A stretch of DNA of 44,855 nucleotides from HB2-32-21 sp041603535 (GTDB taxonomy: Bacteria; Pseudomonadota; Gammaproteobacteria; Pseudomonadales; Porticoccaceae). Where the stretch lies: assembly GCA_041603535.1 (NCBI GenBank), contig JBFIEE010000026.1, positions 1-44,855 on the forward strand, in the 5' to 3' direction. A program made the position numbers and the translations under genes. Below, piece by piece: positions 27,027 to 35,455 of this stretch. Numbering within the stretch: the first letter of the stretch is position 1; each line of letters starts with the position of its first letter. The notes under the pieces are model-generated. The model was not told the origin of the DNA. It saw only the letters and a program-made list of their open reading frames with translations, and did not search any database.

Positions 27027-27653
27027 CTACGTAACGCGCTTTCGCGCCCTCTCAAGCATCGTCGCCGATCCTGCGCCACATGCCACGATGGTTCGCATTG
27101 CCTCCTCAACGCTAATGCCAACGAGGAGCTCAACACAGTCCGCCGGTAAATGATAAGTAATACCCGACGTGGGGATCGGCGCGGTTGGCACATACACCGT
27201 ATAGCCGCCATCACCGTGGCGGCTGGTGATAATTGCCGTCACCGTCACCGGGGAATTCGGGCCATAGATTTTAGCCAGCGCGACCTCGCCGTTAAGCAGG
27301 CTTTTATTACCCGTGCCGCCCAGCAGCTCACGCGTGATATCCCTGATGGTTCGATATCCGGGCACCAGCTTTTCCAGGCTGCCATCAAGTCGCTCATGCA
27401 ACCATCGACCAACACGCGTCTTTAACGCCAGGCCAATGATGAAGCAACTCGCCAGAACCGTTCCCAGGGCAAGGGACATGGCAATAATTTGATTGACCGC
27501 GGCTACTTCGGTAATCAGCGCCGTAGCGGGCGCAATGACACCGATAATGACGCCGGCTAACCATTGAAATATCAGCCACAACAAAACAGCGGGCAGGATC
27601 ACAGCAAACCCGCCAAGCATAGTAATCAGAATGAAATTGCGCAGACTCCTCAC
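27027..27653 (-). CDS. DUF502 domain-containing membrane protein
   Basis: A 208-residue DUF502 protein of unknown function. The start is a GTG at 27653, chosen because AGGAG lies 5 bases upstream and the product then begins RSLRNFILITMLGGF like the family; the longer frame to 27845 adds 64 residues with no family resemblance. Two hydrophobic helices (about 8-35 and 55-80) precede a soluble domain with the conserved LVPGYRTIRDITREL segment, and VTAIITSRHGDGGYTVYVPTAP (as VTAII then YTVYVPTAPIPTSG). It converges with mnmC, ending 51 bp away. DUF502 proteins are common in Gram-negatives and their role is not known. Confidence 0.88.
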   Translation of the reverse strand: MRSLRNFILITMLGGFAVILPAVLLWLIFQWLAGVIIGVIAPATALITEVAAVNQIIAMSLALGTVLASCFIIGLALKTRVGRWLHERLDGSLEKLVPGYRTIRDITRELLGGTGNKSLLNGEVALAKIYGPNSPVTVTAIITSRHGDGGYTVYVPTAPIPTSGITYHLPADCVELLVGISVEEAMRTIVACGAGSATMLERARKRVT

Positions 27654-28083
27654 GTTGACTCCTATCTCGAGATAGACAAACCAGATTGACACCGGGCCTG
27701 CACGCACCCGGATGTGCCTATTGTAACCGGTGCTTACGATCAACAACGCGCTCGCCAGCCATTCAATGATCTGCCAGCTAGTCCGGCGCACCTGCTGTGT
27801 CAGACTAACCGTTTGCGGCAAGAATGATCGCACCGCGAGCGACACGAAGCGCCGCAGACTTACAAAAAGGTAGAAATCAGCAATATTTTGCGCTTTACTG
27901 CGAGGACAACAATTTCTATAGGTGTGTCGATATTCGACAAGCCGAGTCCTTTGTTGTGGCTGTTGATGTCCAATACCAACTTCGCCACGTCAGACGACAT
28001 CCCTGTTTCACGGTGAAATTTTTAACCCCTTAGATCAGCAAGATAACTTTAGATTAGCAATGCAACTTTGAAGAGGACAAGCC
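27654..28083. other. Intergenic region between DUF502 and amidohydrolase genes
   Basis: This 430-bp divergent spacer carries the GTG-proximal ribosome binding site of the DUF502 gene at its left end and GAGGAC before the amidohydrolase ATG at its right end. Near the right end is an imperfect 19-20-bp direct repeat (28031-28050 and 28050-28069). Open frames here show no family resemblance. No clear promoter pair was found. Confidence 0.5.
28031..28069. repeat. Imperfect 19-bp-period direct repeat upstream of amidohydrolase
   Basis: TAGATCAGCAAGATAACTTT and TAGATTAGCAATGCAACTTT share 16 of 20 positions and overlap by one base. They end about 15 bp before the amidohydrolase start, so they may be a slippage product or a repressor site. 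Confidence 0.7.
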
Positions 28084-29184
28084 ATGAATAAACCCATCAT
28101 TTCCGCGGATTCGCATATTTCCGAACCGCCCAATTGCTACATAGATTTTATCGATCCCGCCTTTAAAGACCGCGCGCCACGCGTAGAACATCACGAGAGG
28201 TACGGTGATGTCTTTATCGTTGACGGGCTCAAGCAGCCGGTACCCATGGCGCTGTCGGCGGCCGCAGGAAAAAAACCAGAGGAATTAAAGCCTGGTGGCG
28301 TAAAGTTTGAAGACCTGCCAAAAAGTGCCTGGAACGGCGCCTATCGTGCTGCCGACCAGGATCGCGACGGCGTCTCAGCCGAAATCATTTACCCCACGGC
28401 CGGTATGCTGCTGTGTAACCACCCTGACACCGACTATCAGGTGGCCTGTTTCGGGGCCTATAACCGCTGGCTGGAAACATTTATCGGTGATGCGCCAAAA
28501 GGGCGTCTGTTCGGCCTGGGTCAGGTGGCTTTACGCACCGTTGATGAAGGCATCAAGGAACTGGAGGACGCTAAAAAACGCGGCTACGTTGGCGTGATGA
28601 TGACTGGCAATCCGCCGGAAGCGGATTACGATGACCCCATGTATGACGCCCTGTGGGAAGCGGCGGTCGACCTTGAATTACCCCTGTCATTTCATATCCT
28701 GACCTCCAGAGGCGACTCTCTGAAGCAACGCGGCCCGAAAATTAACGGCTTCCTGGGCATCATGCGTGGCTGCCAGGATATCCTGGGCACTTTTGTCTTT
28801 GGCGGTGTGTTTGAACGCCACCCCAAACTCAAAGTTGTCTGTGCCGAAGCGGATGCCGGCTGGGTGCCGCATTTCATCTATCGCATGGATCACGCCTATG
28901 ACCGGCACCGGTTCTGGATGAAGGCCCCACCCCTGGAAAAAATGCCCAGCGAGTACTTCCTGAACAATATCTATCTAACCTTTCAGGACGACTGGACAGC
29001 CTTCAAATACCGCGATGATATGAATTCACGGCGCCTGATGTGGGCCAATGACTTTCCGCATAGCGACTCCACCTGGCCCTGGTCGCAAGGCATATTGGCT
29101 GAGCACACCCAGGACATGACCCAGCAGGAAAAAGACTGGATTCTTCATGACAATGTAAAGGAATGCTACAACCTGCCTGTCTAG
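28084..29184 (+). CDS. Amidohydrolase-2 family metal-dependent hydrolase
   Basis: A 366-residue TIM-barrel hydrolase or decarboxylase of the amidohydrolase-2 (ACMSD-related) family. Metal-site residues are Asp9 and His11 in SADSHISEP, His204 in LPLSFHILTSRG, a His in the GVFERHPKLKVVCAEADAGW region (H of FERHP or WVPH), and Asp323 in WANDFPHSDSTWPWS. The ATG at 28084 follows GAGGAC. A strong intrinsic terminator lies 64 bp after the stop, so this is probably a single-gene transcript. Family members decarboxylate or hydrolyse aromatic and polyketide-like acids; given the other catabolic genes in the window I infer a role in ring or ring-product degradation, substrate unknown. Confidence 0.92.
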   Translation: MNKPIISADSHISEPPNCYIDFIDPAFKDRAPRVEHHERYGDVFIVDGLKQPVPMALSAAAGKKPEELKPGGVKFEDLPKSAWNGAYRAADQDRDGVSAEIIYPTAGMLLCNHPDTDYQVACFGAYNRWLETFIGDAPKGRLFGLGQVALRTVDEGIKELEDAKKRGYVGVMMTGNPPEADYDDPMYDALWEAAVDLELPLSFHILTSRGDSLKQRGPKINGFLGIMRGCQDILGTFVFGGVFERHPKLKVVCAEADAGWVPHFIYRMDHAYDRHRFWMKAPPLEKMPSEYFLNNIYLTFQDDWTAFKYRDDMNSRRLMWANDFPHSDSTWPWSQGILAEHTQDMTQQEKDWILHDNVKECYNLPV

Positions 29185-29247
29185 CGACACCAGAGCACAA
29201 ACACGACCCCCATTGCCATTGATAGTGGGTGTTAACGCGATAGCGAC

Positions 29248-29280
29248 GCCCGACCTGAGTCATCAGGTCGGGCTTTTTTT
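29248..29280 (+). terminator. Rho-independent terminator after the amidohydrolase gene
   Basis: A perfect 11-bp stem, GCCCGACCTGA (29248-29258) and TCAGGTCGGGC (29263-29273), closes a GTCA loop and is followed by seven T residues (29274-29280). It is the clearest terminator in the window. Confidence 0.93.
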
Positions 29281-29480
29281 ACTGCTGCCAAATATTACTT
29301 TTGCCAAACGCGTGACGGCTATATGTCAGGAGCGTCGCCGACAGTAACCAGAGCAGGAAGATGGCTTTGATGAGACAAGTCCAGCTTTAATCACAATTAC
29401 AGGGGGGTACAGCGTTGCGATGTGTAAAAGCACGTCTCGCTACATCAGGCACCCACTCGGTTTGATCCGCCGCTCAGACC

Positions 29481-29921
29481 TCAGTTTGAATTTGCCCAGC
29501 CTTCCGCCAGCGGCACCCAGTGGTAGAGCTTGAAATCACGTCGCGCGAATTTCCATTGCCCACCCACCCGTTGATAGGTGTCATCGTAATGCCCGCAGGC
29601 AGTGACGGCCTTGCCGTCGTCCACCAGACGAATCTCAACCGCGCAATTACCCGTCGCCTTATCGCCATTGACCTGAATCATATGGTTCTGAATAAACGGC
29701 TTGGGCGCCACTTCAGCAATCTTGTCCGTGTAGAGTTCCGTTAACTGCGCGCGACCCTCAAAGTGCATCTGCGGCGACATATCAAACACACCATCTTCGG
29801 TAAACATATTGATTAGCGCCGCCGAATCTTTGGCGACCACCGCGTAACAATATTGTGCGGTCAATTCGCGAATGGCGTCCTTATCCTCAAGCACCTGAAT
29901 ACGTTGTTCCAGTGAAGTCAT
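29481..29921 (-). CDS. SnoaL/NTF2-like nuclear transport factor 2 family protein
   Basis: A 146-residue NTF2-fold protein of the SnoaL-like (SnoaL_4) group, which includes ring-hydroxylating dioxygenase-like beta subunits, ketosteroid isomerase relatives and polyketide cyclases. Visible pattern: an N-terminal helix EQRIQVLEDKDAIRELTAQY, the FTEDGVFDMSP segment, and a C-terminal VGGQWKFARRDFKLYHWVPLAEGW. The ATG at 29921 has an AAAGGGG site upstream. It lies 46 bp downstream of the thiolase gene on the same strand, so the two are probably cotranscribed. Function as an isomerase, dehydratase or small-molecule binding protein is possible; the sequence alone does not decide. Confidence 0.88.
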   Translation of the reverse strand: MTSLEQRIQVLEDKDAIRELTAQYCYAVVAKDSAALINMFTEDGVFDMSPQMHFEGRAQLTELYTDKIAEVAPKPFIQNHMIQVNGDKATGNCAVEIRLVDDGKAVTACGHYDDTYQRVGGQWKFARRDFKLYHWVPLAEGWANSN

Positions 29922-29967
29922 AGTAATACCCCTTTAACTGACGTCTCTAAACCTGTTATTAAAAGCC

Positions 29968-31158
29968 CTAGCGAGTTAACACCGTGAGTGTCGTTGCCGC
30001 TGTGTCATCTTCGATCCAGCCCCCGCCATTTTGCGCCAGACCTACCCTGGCGCCCGCAACCTGTCGCGCCCCACAACGACCGCGCAACTGGTCGGCCAGC
30101 TCGACAATTTGTGCACAACCGGTAGCACCTACGGGGTGCCCCTTGGCGACCAGGCCGCCACTGGTATTAACGGGCACCCGGCCGCCGAGATCAGTCTGAC
30201 CGTCACGGATCATCTTCACGCCTTCACCTTTGCCACACAGCCCCAGCTCTTCGATATACATCAATTCAGCGGGCGAAGCCGCATCATGTAGCTCGACCAC
30301 ATCGATGTCCTGCGGGCTGATACCCGCTGCGTTGTAGGCTTTTTCACTGGCCCGCAGGTTGCAATTAGGCCCGCCGGGCATACCGGAAACCAGCGTAATG
30401 GTCTCAACAACTACCGCATCGCAACCGTGCTTTTTTGCAAACTCTTCAGATGTAAACACTAAAACTGCCGCACCGTCACCAATCGGGGAACACATCGCCA
30501 AGGTTAGCGGGCTGATAATTTCACGGCTGGCCAGAATTTCTTCAATGGACAGCGGTTTCTGGAATTGCGCCCTGGGGTTCAACGAACCAAATTTGTGCGA
30601 CTTGGCCGCAACCCGCGCAAAATCTTCAATGGTCGCGCCAGCTTCTTTCATGTACTTGCGCGCCTTGCCCGCGTAGATATCCATAAAGCCGGAACGTCCC
30701 GGCGCACTGCCCGCCGTCAGGGGATCGTCTGAGCCTGTTTCCGCCTTGATTTGCTCAAGATCCATGGCGGCAATGAGCGCTTTGAAGGGCACCGCCTTAT
30801 CTTTGTTGGTCATTTTTTCAGCGCCTATCGCCACCGCTACTTCCGACTGACCCGAGGCCACCGACAACCAGGCCAGATGCGCCGCGGTCGAAGCCGACGC
30901 ACAGGCATTTTCAACATTGATAATGGGTTTGCCCATCAGCCCGGTTTCACGCAAGGCTACCTGCCCGGGGATCATCTCCTGCCCGGTGAGCAAACCCGCA
31001 GCGGCATTACCAAAAAAGACGGTATCGACATCGGCAACGCTGGCCTGGGCATCCGCCAGCGCCTGATTCAAGGCGTCAACGGTCAGGCTACGGATGGTGG
31101 CGTCAAAGTGCTTACCAAAGCGGGTCATACCGGTGCCCGCAATCATAACTTTTCTCAT
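29968..31158 (-). CDS. SCP2-type thiolase / acetyl-CoA acetyltransferase family protein
   Basis: A 396-residue thiolase-fold enzyme of the SCP2/sterol-carrier type. The nucleophile is Cys86 in VENACASAS, the region VVELHDAASPAELM carries a conserved His, and NTSGGLVAKGHPVGATG has His341. The second cysteine of ordinary degradative thiolases is replaced by the LAQNGGGWI sequence, as usual in this subgroup. It should cleave or form beta-ketoacyl-CoA, probably the former in a catabolic setting. The upstream region has an 18-bp dyad (31249-31266), a likely operator. The SnoaL-like gene follows 46 bp downstream. Confidence 0.93.
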   Translation of the reverse strand: MRKVMIAGTGMTRFGKHFDATIRSLTVDALNQALADAQASVADVDTVFFGNAAAGLLTGQEMIPGQVALRETGLMGKPIINVENACASASTAAHLAWLSVASGQSEVAVAIGAEKMTNKDKAVPFKALIAAMDLEQIKAETGSDDPLTAGSAPGRSGFMDIYAGKARKYMKEAGATIEDFARVAAKSHKFGSLNPRAQFQKPLSIEEILASREIISPLTLAMCSPIGDGAAVLVFTSEEFAKKHGCDAVVVETITLVSGMPGGPNCNLRASEKAYNAAGISPQDIDVVELHDAASPAELMYIEELGLCGKGEGVKMIRDGQTDLGGRVPVNTSGGLVAKGHPVGATGCAQIVELADQLRGRCGARQVAGARVGLAQNGGGWIEDDTAATTLTVLTR

Positions 31159-31248
31159 AGTGTTACCCCTGTGTTGCTGATTATCATCCCCGTCAGTTTC
31201 GATTATGGCTCATCAAAAGGCCAAGTCCAGCGGAGATTACGCGCACTT

Positions 31249-31266
31249 TAATTAGCACTCTAATTA
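31249..31266. promoter_or_regulatory. 18-bp perfect dyad, candidate operator for the thiolase gene
   Basis: TAATTAG-CACT-CTAATTA is a perfect inverted repeat with 7-bp arms, about 90 bp upstream of the thiolase start. Size and symmetry suit a TetR- or MarR-type repressor, but no such regulator gene lies in the window. Confidence 0.45.
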
Positions 31267-31499
31267 TCCGTGTCGCAATTACCCTGCCTGCAACACCCGC
31301 TGTATTGCAGTGAGTTGCCGTGCGACGCCGGCATGGCCCTCTCTCCTGCTCGATTTAGCTCGCGGCCCGCGCGCGACAGAGCGCCATCGTCCAGCCAGGG
31401 ATTTTGATAAACGCCCAGGGCCAGTTAATCATGACGCCGAAATACGGCTCTGAGTGATCGCTCATTTTTCGGCGGCCAGGCAATTCCCGAGTAAAGATT

Positions 31500-31527
31500 T
31501 TGCTACACTTCCTGCACAATATATAAG
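31500..31527 (+). promoter_or_regulatory. Candidate sigma70 promoter for the DUF2235 gene
   Basis: TTGCTA (31500-31505) and TATAAG (31522-31527) are 16 bp apart and would start transcription about 40 bp before the ATG at 31577. Confidence 0.35.
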
Positions 31528-31576
31528 CCCGCAAAAGATTACCGGGCAATAACGCACCAAAGCACTGGAAGCCGCC

Positions 31577-32587
31577 ATGAAGCGCTTGATCATCTGTTGC
31601 GATGGCACCTGGAACACGCCGGAGTCAGATCTTACAACCAATGTAGTACACATCGCGCAGGCAATTCGTCCACGCGGGTCGGACGGCACCGAGCAGGTGG
31701 TTTTTTACGACTGGGGCGTCGGCACAGATGGGAAACTGGATTCACTCGGCGGCGGTGCCATCGGCGATGGCATCGACAAAAATATTCAGGATGCCTACCG
31801 TTTTCTGGTCCACAACTATGTGCCTGGCGATGAACTCTGGTTGTTCGGCTTCAGCCGCGGCGCCTACACGGCGCGCAGTTGTATCGGCCTGTTGCGCAAC
31901 GCCTGGCTACTGCACAAAGTCCACGCCCGGCTAATTCCCAAGGCCTACCATATCTATCGTACCAAATGGCATGCTGACGCCGAAAATGCCCAGGCCTTTC
32001 GCGAACCCCACTGTCATCAGGTTAAGGTCAAGTTTCTTGGCGTGTGGGACACCGTCGGCGCCCTCGGCATCCCCCTCAAACTGTTCGAATCGTTTAACGA
32101 TGATCGTTATCAGTTTCACGACACTACCATCAGCAGCATTGTCGATAACGCTTACCACGCCCTCGCCATCGACGAAAAACGCAAGCCCTTCGCCCCAACT
32201 CTCTGGCAAACCAAAGATGGCCGCACACGCACTGAGCAAAGCTGGTTTGCCGGTGTCCACAGCGATATCGGCGGCGGCTACCGTGAAACCGGGCTATCGC
32301 ATATAGCACTACGCTGGATGGCCGAGAAGGCCAGCATGTGTGGTTTAAGTCTGGATCAGGAATACCTCAACAGGGTATACGCTACAGATAGCGTGCAACA
32401 ATTACACAACTCTTACAGTGGCGCGATGCGGGTGTTAGGCTCTCAACAACGAGCTATCGGCGCTACCAATGCCGACGAAACGCTGCACATTAGCGCCGAA
32501 CAGCGTTTTTATAGCGGCAACAGCTATCGACCCAAAAACCTCAGAGAATATCTGGCCAGGGAAGAGCAAATTCGCCTGCCTTTATAA
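31577..32587 (+). CDS. DUF2235 domain-containing alpha/beta hydrolase
   Basis: A 336-residue DUF2235 protein, an alpha/beta hydrolase fold related to the Tle1 phospholipase effectors. It starts MKRLIICCDGTWNTPES, a family hallmark, and carries the nucleophile elbow GFSRGAYTAR (Ser93), the KFLGVWDTVGALG segment with a conserved Asp, and WFAGVHSDIGGGY containing the likely catalytic His. It is smaller than Tle1 effectors and has no VgrG, PAAR or immunity gene next to it, so a housekeeping esterase or lipase role is more likely than a secreted toxin. It appears to be a single-gene transcript with its own promoter. Confidence 0.92.
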   Translation: MKRLIICCDGTWNTPESDLTTNVVHIAQAIRPRGSDGTEQVVFYDWGVGTDGKLDSLGGGAIGDGIDKNIQDAYRFLVHNYVPGDELWLFGFSRGAYTARSCIGLLRNAWLLHKVHARLIPKAYHIYRTKWHADAENAQAFREPHCHQVKVKFLGVWDTVGALGIPLKLFESFNDDRYQFHDTTISSIVDNAYHALAIDEKRKPFAPTLWQTKDGRTRTEQSWFAGVHSDIGGGYRETGLSHIALRWMAEKASMCGLSLDQEYLNRVYATDSVQQLHNSYSGAMRVLGSQQRAIGATNADETLHISAEQRFYSGNSYRPKNLREYLAREEQIRLPL

Positions 32588-32678
32588 TGAACCGCTTAAA
32601 ACCCGCCCTTAGAAACCGCCTGAATACAGGCCCTTGGTTCAAAGATATATGCAACGCTGGGATTGTACGTCTCGCTAA

Positions 32679-32903
32679 TTACTCACGTGTCCATTTGATC
32701 TGAAACTCTATTTCTTCTTCGTCGCCTGATCTCTCGTGCTCAATGGTGAAGGAAGCCCTGACCGGGACATATACTCGCTCACCTGCAATCTGTATTTTGA
32801 AACGCTCACCGTTCTCAATGGCATCAGCGAGGCGCCGCAGTTTTGCGACGAAATCCGCCTTCGCATAGCCCTTCTCTACATCTCGTTCTTCATCTGATCC
32901 CAT
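32679..32903 (-). CDS. Amphi-Trp domain-containing protein
   Basis: A 74-residue protein matching the amphi-Trp domain: the helix YAKADFVAKLRRLADAIENG, then strands FKIQIAGERVYVPVRASFTIEHE, an acidic turn, and the C-terminal IEFQIKWTRE with the tryptophan that names the family. No signal peptide or membrane segment. The function of these small proteins is unknown. It stands alone between the convergent DUF2235 gene and the divergent L,D-transpeptidase gene. Confidence 0.88.
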   Translation of the reverse strand: MGSDEERDVEKGYAKADFVAKLRRLADAIENGERFKIQIAGERVYVPVRASFTIEHERSGDEEEIEFQIKWTRE

Positions 32904-33280
32904 ATTAATCTCCAGTTTAGGGGTGCGGCGACAAGGCCTGACCAGCGGCAGCGCAGGGTTATCCCAGCCGAGCGCCCCCTTGCGCGACGGTTTAGCTGTC
33001 GCCCTTTTAAACGGGTTTTGCCCGCTTCAAAAGTCTCGCCGAACTATGACGCGCAGGGGCCAGTTGGGTCCGTATATTAAGGCACTGCCTGGGCAGCAAG
33101 CTAATAATTTTTGCTGCGATAGCGCGCTTACGCTGCCGGGTAAGCGTCTGGCCCGACGGCTCGAACGCTTCACATGACCTGGCGCGTCGATATTAGCTTA
33201 TCGATAAGGTAAGCTCGGTCACAGACGGCGTGCGGCCGCGTCTGATACGGCTTTACCAGAACGTCTTTAGTGGAGATGAT
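32904..33280. other. Divergent spacer upstream of the L,D-transpeptidase gene
   Basis: This 377-bp stretch has no supported gene. It contains a perfect 12-bp palindrome (CTTATCGATAAG, 33197-33208) nested in a wider AGCTTA/TAAGCT dyad (33195-33215), a possible operator 65 bp before the transpeptidase start. Confidence 0.5.
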
Positions 33281-35005
33281 ATGCAATGGTTCGTCACTCA
33301 ACACCCCTGCCAGAGGGGCCGCAAATACCGGCATGGGTACAGCCAGCCCAACAACAATAACTGGAATTGGGCCGCGCCAGGTGTAGCGGTCGCCGTTTTC
33401 CTGCTCACACTGCTGTTAGCATCGCCTCTGTTACGGGCCTCAACAGCTATTTCCCCCGAGCAGACCCGTGACGGGCTGCAACATGCTTTTCAAAGCGGCG
33501 GCAACGGTACTCGTGCTATTCAGCTAGCACAGGCTGAGCGTTTACATGCCCTCTATCTTCGCCTGGACTACCAACCACTATGGTTGGGACCGCACGGACT
33601 GAGCACTCAGGCTGCAGTTCTGATTGAACAGATCGAGCACGCCGGGCAAGGCGGTTTCGAGGCGGAAAATTATCATTTGTCCCGTATCCGCTCACTGATA
33701 GACGACGATAGCGGGGCCGCCAGCAACGGCGTAGAGCTTGAGCTGCTGCTCAGCGATGCCTTTCTAAGACTGGCGACCGACCGGTATCGCGGGCGCTTCC
33801 TGCCGGTTGAGCTCGATATTCAATGGCATATCCCACCACCCGAAGTACGACCCGACGAACTGCTGGTCGAGGCTGTCGAACAGGCTCGTGTTAAAGAGGT
33901 CATCACCGGGCTAACCCCTTCCCATACACGTTACAAAGCATTGCGCGGCGCCCTGCATCGCCTACAGCAACTGGCAGCGACGGGCGGCTGGCAAACGCTG
34001 CCAGCGGGTCCGACCTTGCGCCGCGAGGATCGGGATCAACGCGTGGCGCTATTGCGGGAGCGGCTGAAAATCAGTGGCGATTTGACTGTAGAGCCGCTTG
34101 AATCGCCAGAGTTTTTCGATGATGAGCTGGAAGAGGCTGTGCGATTTTTTCAGGCCCGCCATGGCCTGGAAGTCGACGGCGCCGTGGGTGCCCAAACCCT
34201 CAAGGCCATCAATTTATCGGTGGAACAACATATCACGCAGGTGCGGGTTAACCTTGAGCGCTGGCACTGGCTGCCTCGGGATTTTGGCGACCGCTACATC
34301 CTCGTGAACATGGCGGGTTACGAACTGGAACTCAATGAAGAGGGGCATCTGCCATTGAAAATGCGAGTTATCGTTGGCAAAACCTACCGCCAGACACCGG
34401 CCTTCTCCGGACGCCTCACTTACCTGGCGGTTAATCCGACCTGGACCATTCCAGCCGTGATCCTGAAAGAAGATATCTATCCTCAACTCAGGTCGAATCC
34501 CAATTATCTGGCGCAGCAGAAGATTCGCGTTTTCGACAGCTGGAAAACGGACGCCATCGAAATAAGCCCGGAACAGGTCGACTGGAGTCGCATCACCCGT
34601 CGCCACTCTCCCTATAAATTCCGCCAGGACCCAGGACCCGGCAACGCCCTTGGCCGTATCAAATTTATGCTCAACAATCCCTTCGATATCTATTTGCACG
34701 ACACGCCAAAGCGCGAGCTATTCGACAGAGCCGTACGAACCTTCAGCTCCGGCTGTATTCGGCTGGAGCGCCCACTTGAGCTGGCAGAGCGGCTGCTTAA
34801 CGACGACACCTGGGACGGCGCGCGGCTCCTGGACACGATCAAGTCCAACGTCACCCAGAACGTCAGTTTACGAGAGCCCGTACCGATTTATTTCACCTAT
34901 ATGACCGCCTGGGTCGATGAGCGGGGTGTACTGCAATTTCGCCCCGATGTTTATGAACGGGATAAAGCGATGGCAATCGCATTATTCGGATCGGAGGCCG
35001 ACTGA
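33281..35005 (+). CDS. YcbB-type L,D-transpeptidase
   Basis: A 574-residue periplasmic enzyme that makes 3-3 cross-links in peptidoglycan, similar to E. coli LdtD (YcbB). A basic N-terminus and hydrophobic signal-anchor (about residues 37-55, VAVAVFLLTLLLASPLL) are followed by a YcbB-type N-terminal region, a peptidoglycan-binding domain (about 269-313, FFQARHGLEVDGAVGAQTL) and the YkuD catalytic domain (about 335-510). The active site is complete: HDTP...LF and SSGCIRLERP with Cys492. I chose the ATG at 33281 (GGAG 5 bases upstream) over a GTG at 33230. A YcbK-type peptidase gene follows, as ycbB-ycbK in E. coli. Confidence 0.95.
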   Translation: MQWFVTQHPCQRGRKYRHGYSQPNNNNWNWAAPGVAVAVFLLTLLLASPLLRASTAISPEQTRDGLQHAFQSGGNGTRAIQLAQAERLHALYLRLDYQPLWLGPHGLSTQAAVLIEQIEHAGQGGFEAENYHLSRIRSLIDDDSGAASNGVELELLLSDAFLRLATDRYRGRFLPVELDIQWHIPPPEVRPDELLVEAVEQARVKEVITGLTPSHTRYKALRGALHRLQQLAATGGWQTLPAGPTLRREDRDQRVALLRERLKISGDLTVEPLESPEFFDDELEEAVRFFQARHGLEVDGAVGAQTLKAINLSVEQHITQVRVNLERWHWLPRDFGDRYILVNMAGYELELNEEGHLPLKMRVIVGKTYRQTPAFSGRLTYLAVNPTWTIPAVILKEDIYPQLRSNPNYLAQQKIRVFDSWKTDAIEISPEQVDWSRITRRHSPYKFRQDPGPGNALGRIKFMLNNPFDIYLHDTPKRELFDRAVRTFSSGCIRLERPLELAERLLNDDTWDGARLLDTIKSNVTQNVSLREPVPIYFTYMTAWVDERGVLQFRPDVYERDKAMAIALFGSEAD

Positions 35006-35146
35006 TTTCCGCGACGCTATTTACACTGCCCGGATTTTGATCGAAAATCAGCCAGGTTTATGCAGTTTCTCCTGTTTCAGATGGAAGTCCGGGGAATTAG
35101 ACCAATTTATCTACAAGGCGGTTTACCTAAATGGGTAACTTAGCAG

Positions 35147-35186
35147 AGTCATAAGTGCCTTAACAAAGTTATAAGTAGCTTAAAAA
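35147..35186. repeat. 20-bp-period imperfect direct repeat
   Basis: AGTCATAAGTGCCTTAACAA and AGTTATAAGTAGCTTAAAAA are adjacent and match at 16 of 20 positions. The period is about two helical turns, so they could form paired protein-binding sites; slippage is equally possible. Confidence 0.7.
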
Positions 35187-35247
35187 AGTCGGCCTCTAGT
35201 TTATGATCAGATTGCCGACCGGTCAGTTGTCCTGGCGACAGCCGGCA

Positions 35248-35370
35248 AGCGACAATGACAATGACAAGTAACCAGCGACCATAAATTAGCGACAACTAGC
35301 GGTAACAACTAGCAGCGACAACCTAGGAGCGGCAATAACGGTAGCCATAACCAATGGAGCGACCATAAAA
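35248..35370. repeat. Degenerate AGCGAC/AGCGGT repeat tract
   Basis: AGCGAC or close variants begin at 35248, 35274, 35288, 35298, 35314, 35328 and 35358, several extended to AGCGACAACTAG- or AGCGACCATAAA-like sequences (the latter at 35274 and 35358). The spacing is irregular. Confidence 0.55.
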
Positions 35371-35455
35371 CAGACGTGCTACCGGGATCGATGTATTTTC
35401 GGAACTTACGACAGTTTTAACACGACACTTTTTCACACAGCAGACAGGGTGAAGC

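Larger units (their letters stand above)
31159..31576. other. Divergent control region between thiolase and DUF2235 genes
   Basis: These 418 bp hold the thiolase control region on the left, including the dyad at 31249-31266, and the DUF2235 promoter candidate at 31500-31527 on the right. No gene is supported; short frames here are weak. Confidence 0.6.
35006..35455. other. Repeat-bearing spacer between L,D-transpeptidase and YcbK genes
   Basis: A 450-bp non-coding region. It contains a 20-bp-period imperfect direct repeat (35147-35186) and a tract of degenerate AGCGAC-type motifs (35248-35370). A GGTGA ribosome binding site precedes the next ATG. No terminator or clear promoter was identified. 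Confidence 0.6.

Noticed and set aside
27654..27845. 64-residue N-terminal extension of the DUF502 protein
   Set aside because: The GTG at 27653 has a good AGGAG site and gives the family-typical N-terminus; the extension has no similarity.
29281..29480. Small RNA gene after the amidohydrolase terminator
   Set aside because: No promoter or further structured element could be identified in this stretch.
31577..35005. Type VI secretion effector island
   Set aside because: DUF2235 alone is not enough; neighbours are an amphi-Trp protein and cell-wall enzymes.
35248..35370. CRISPR array
   Set aside because: Repeats are short, degenerate and irregularly spaced, and no cas gene is present.
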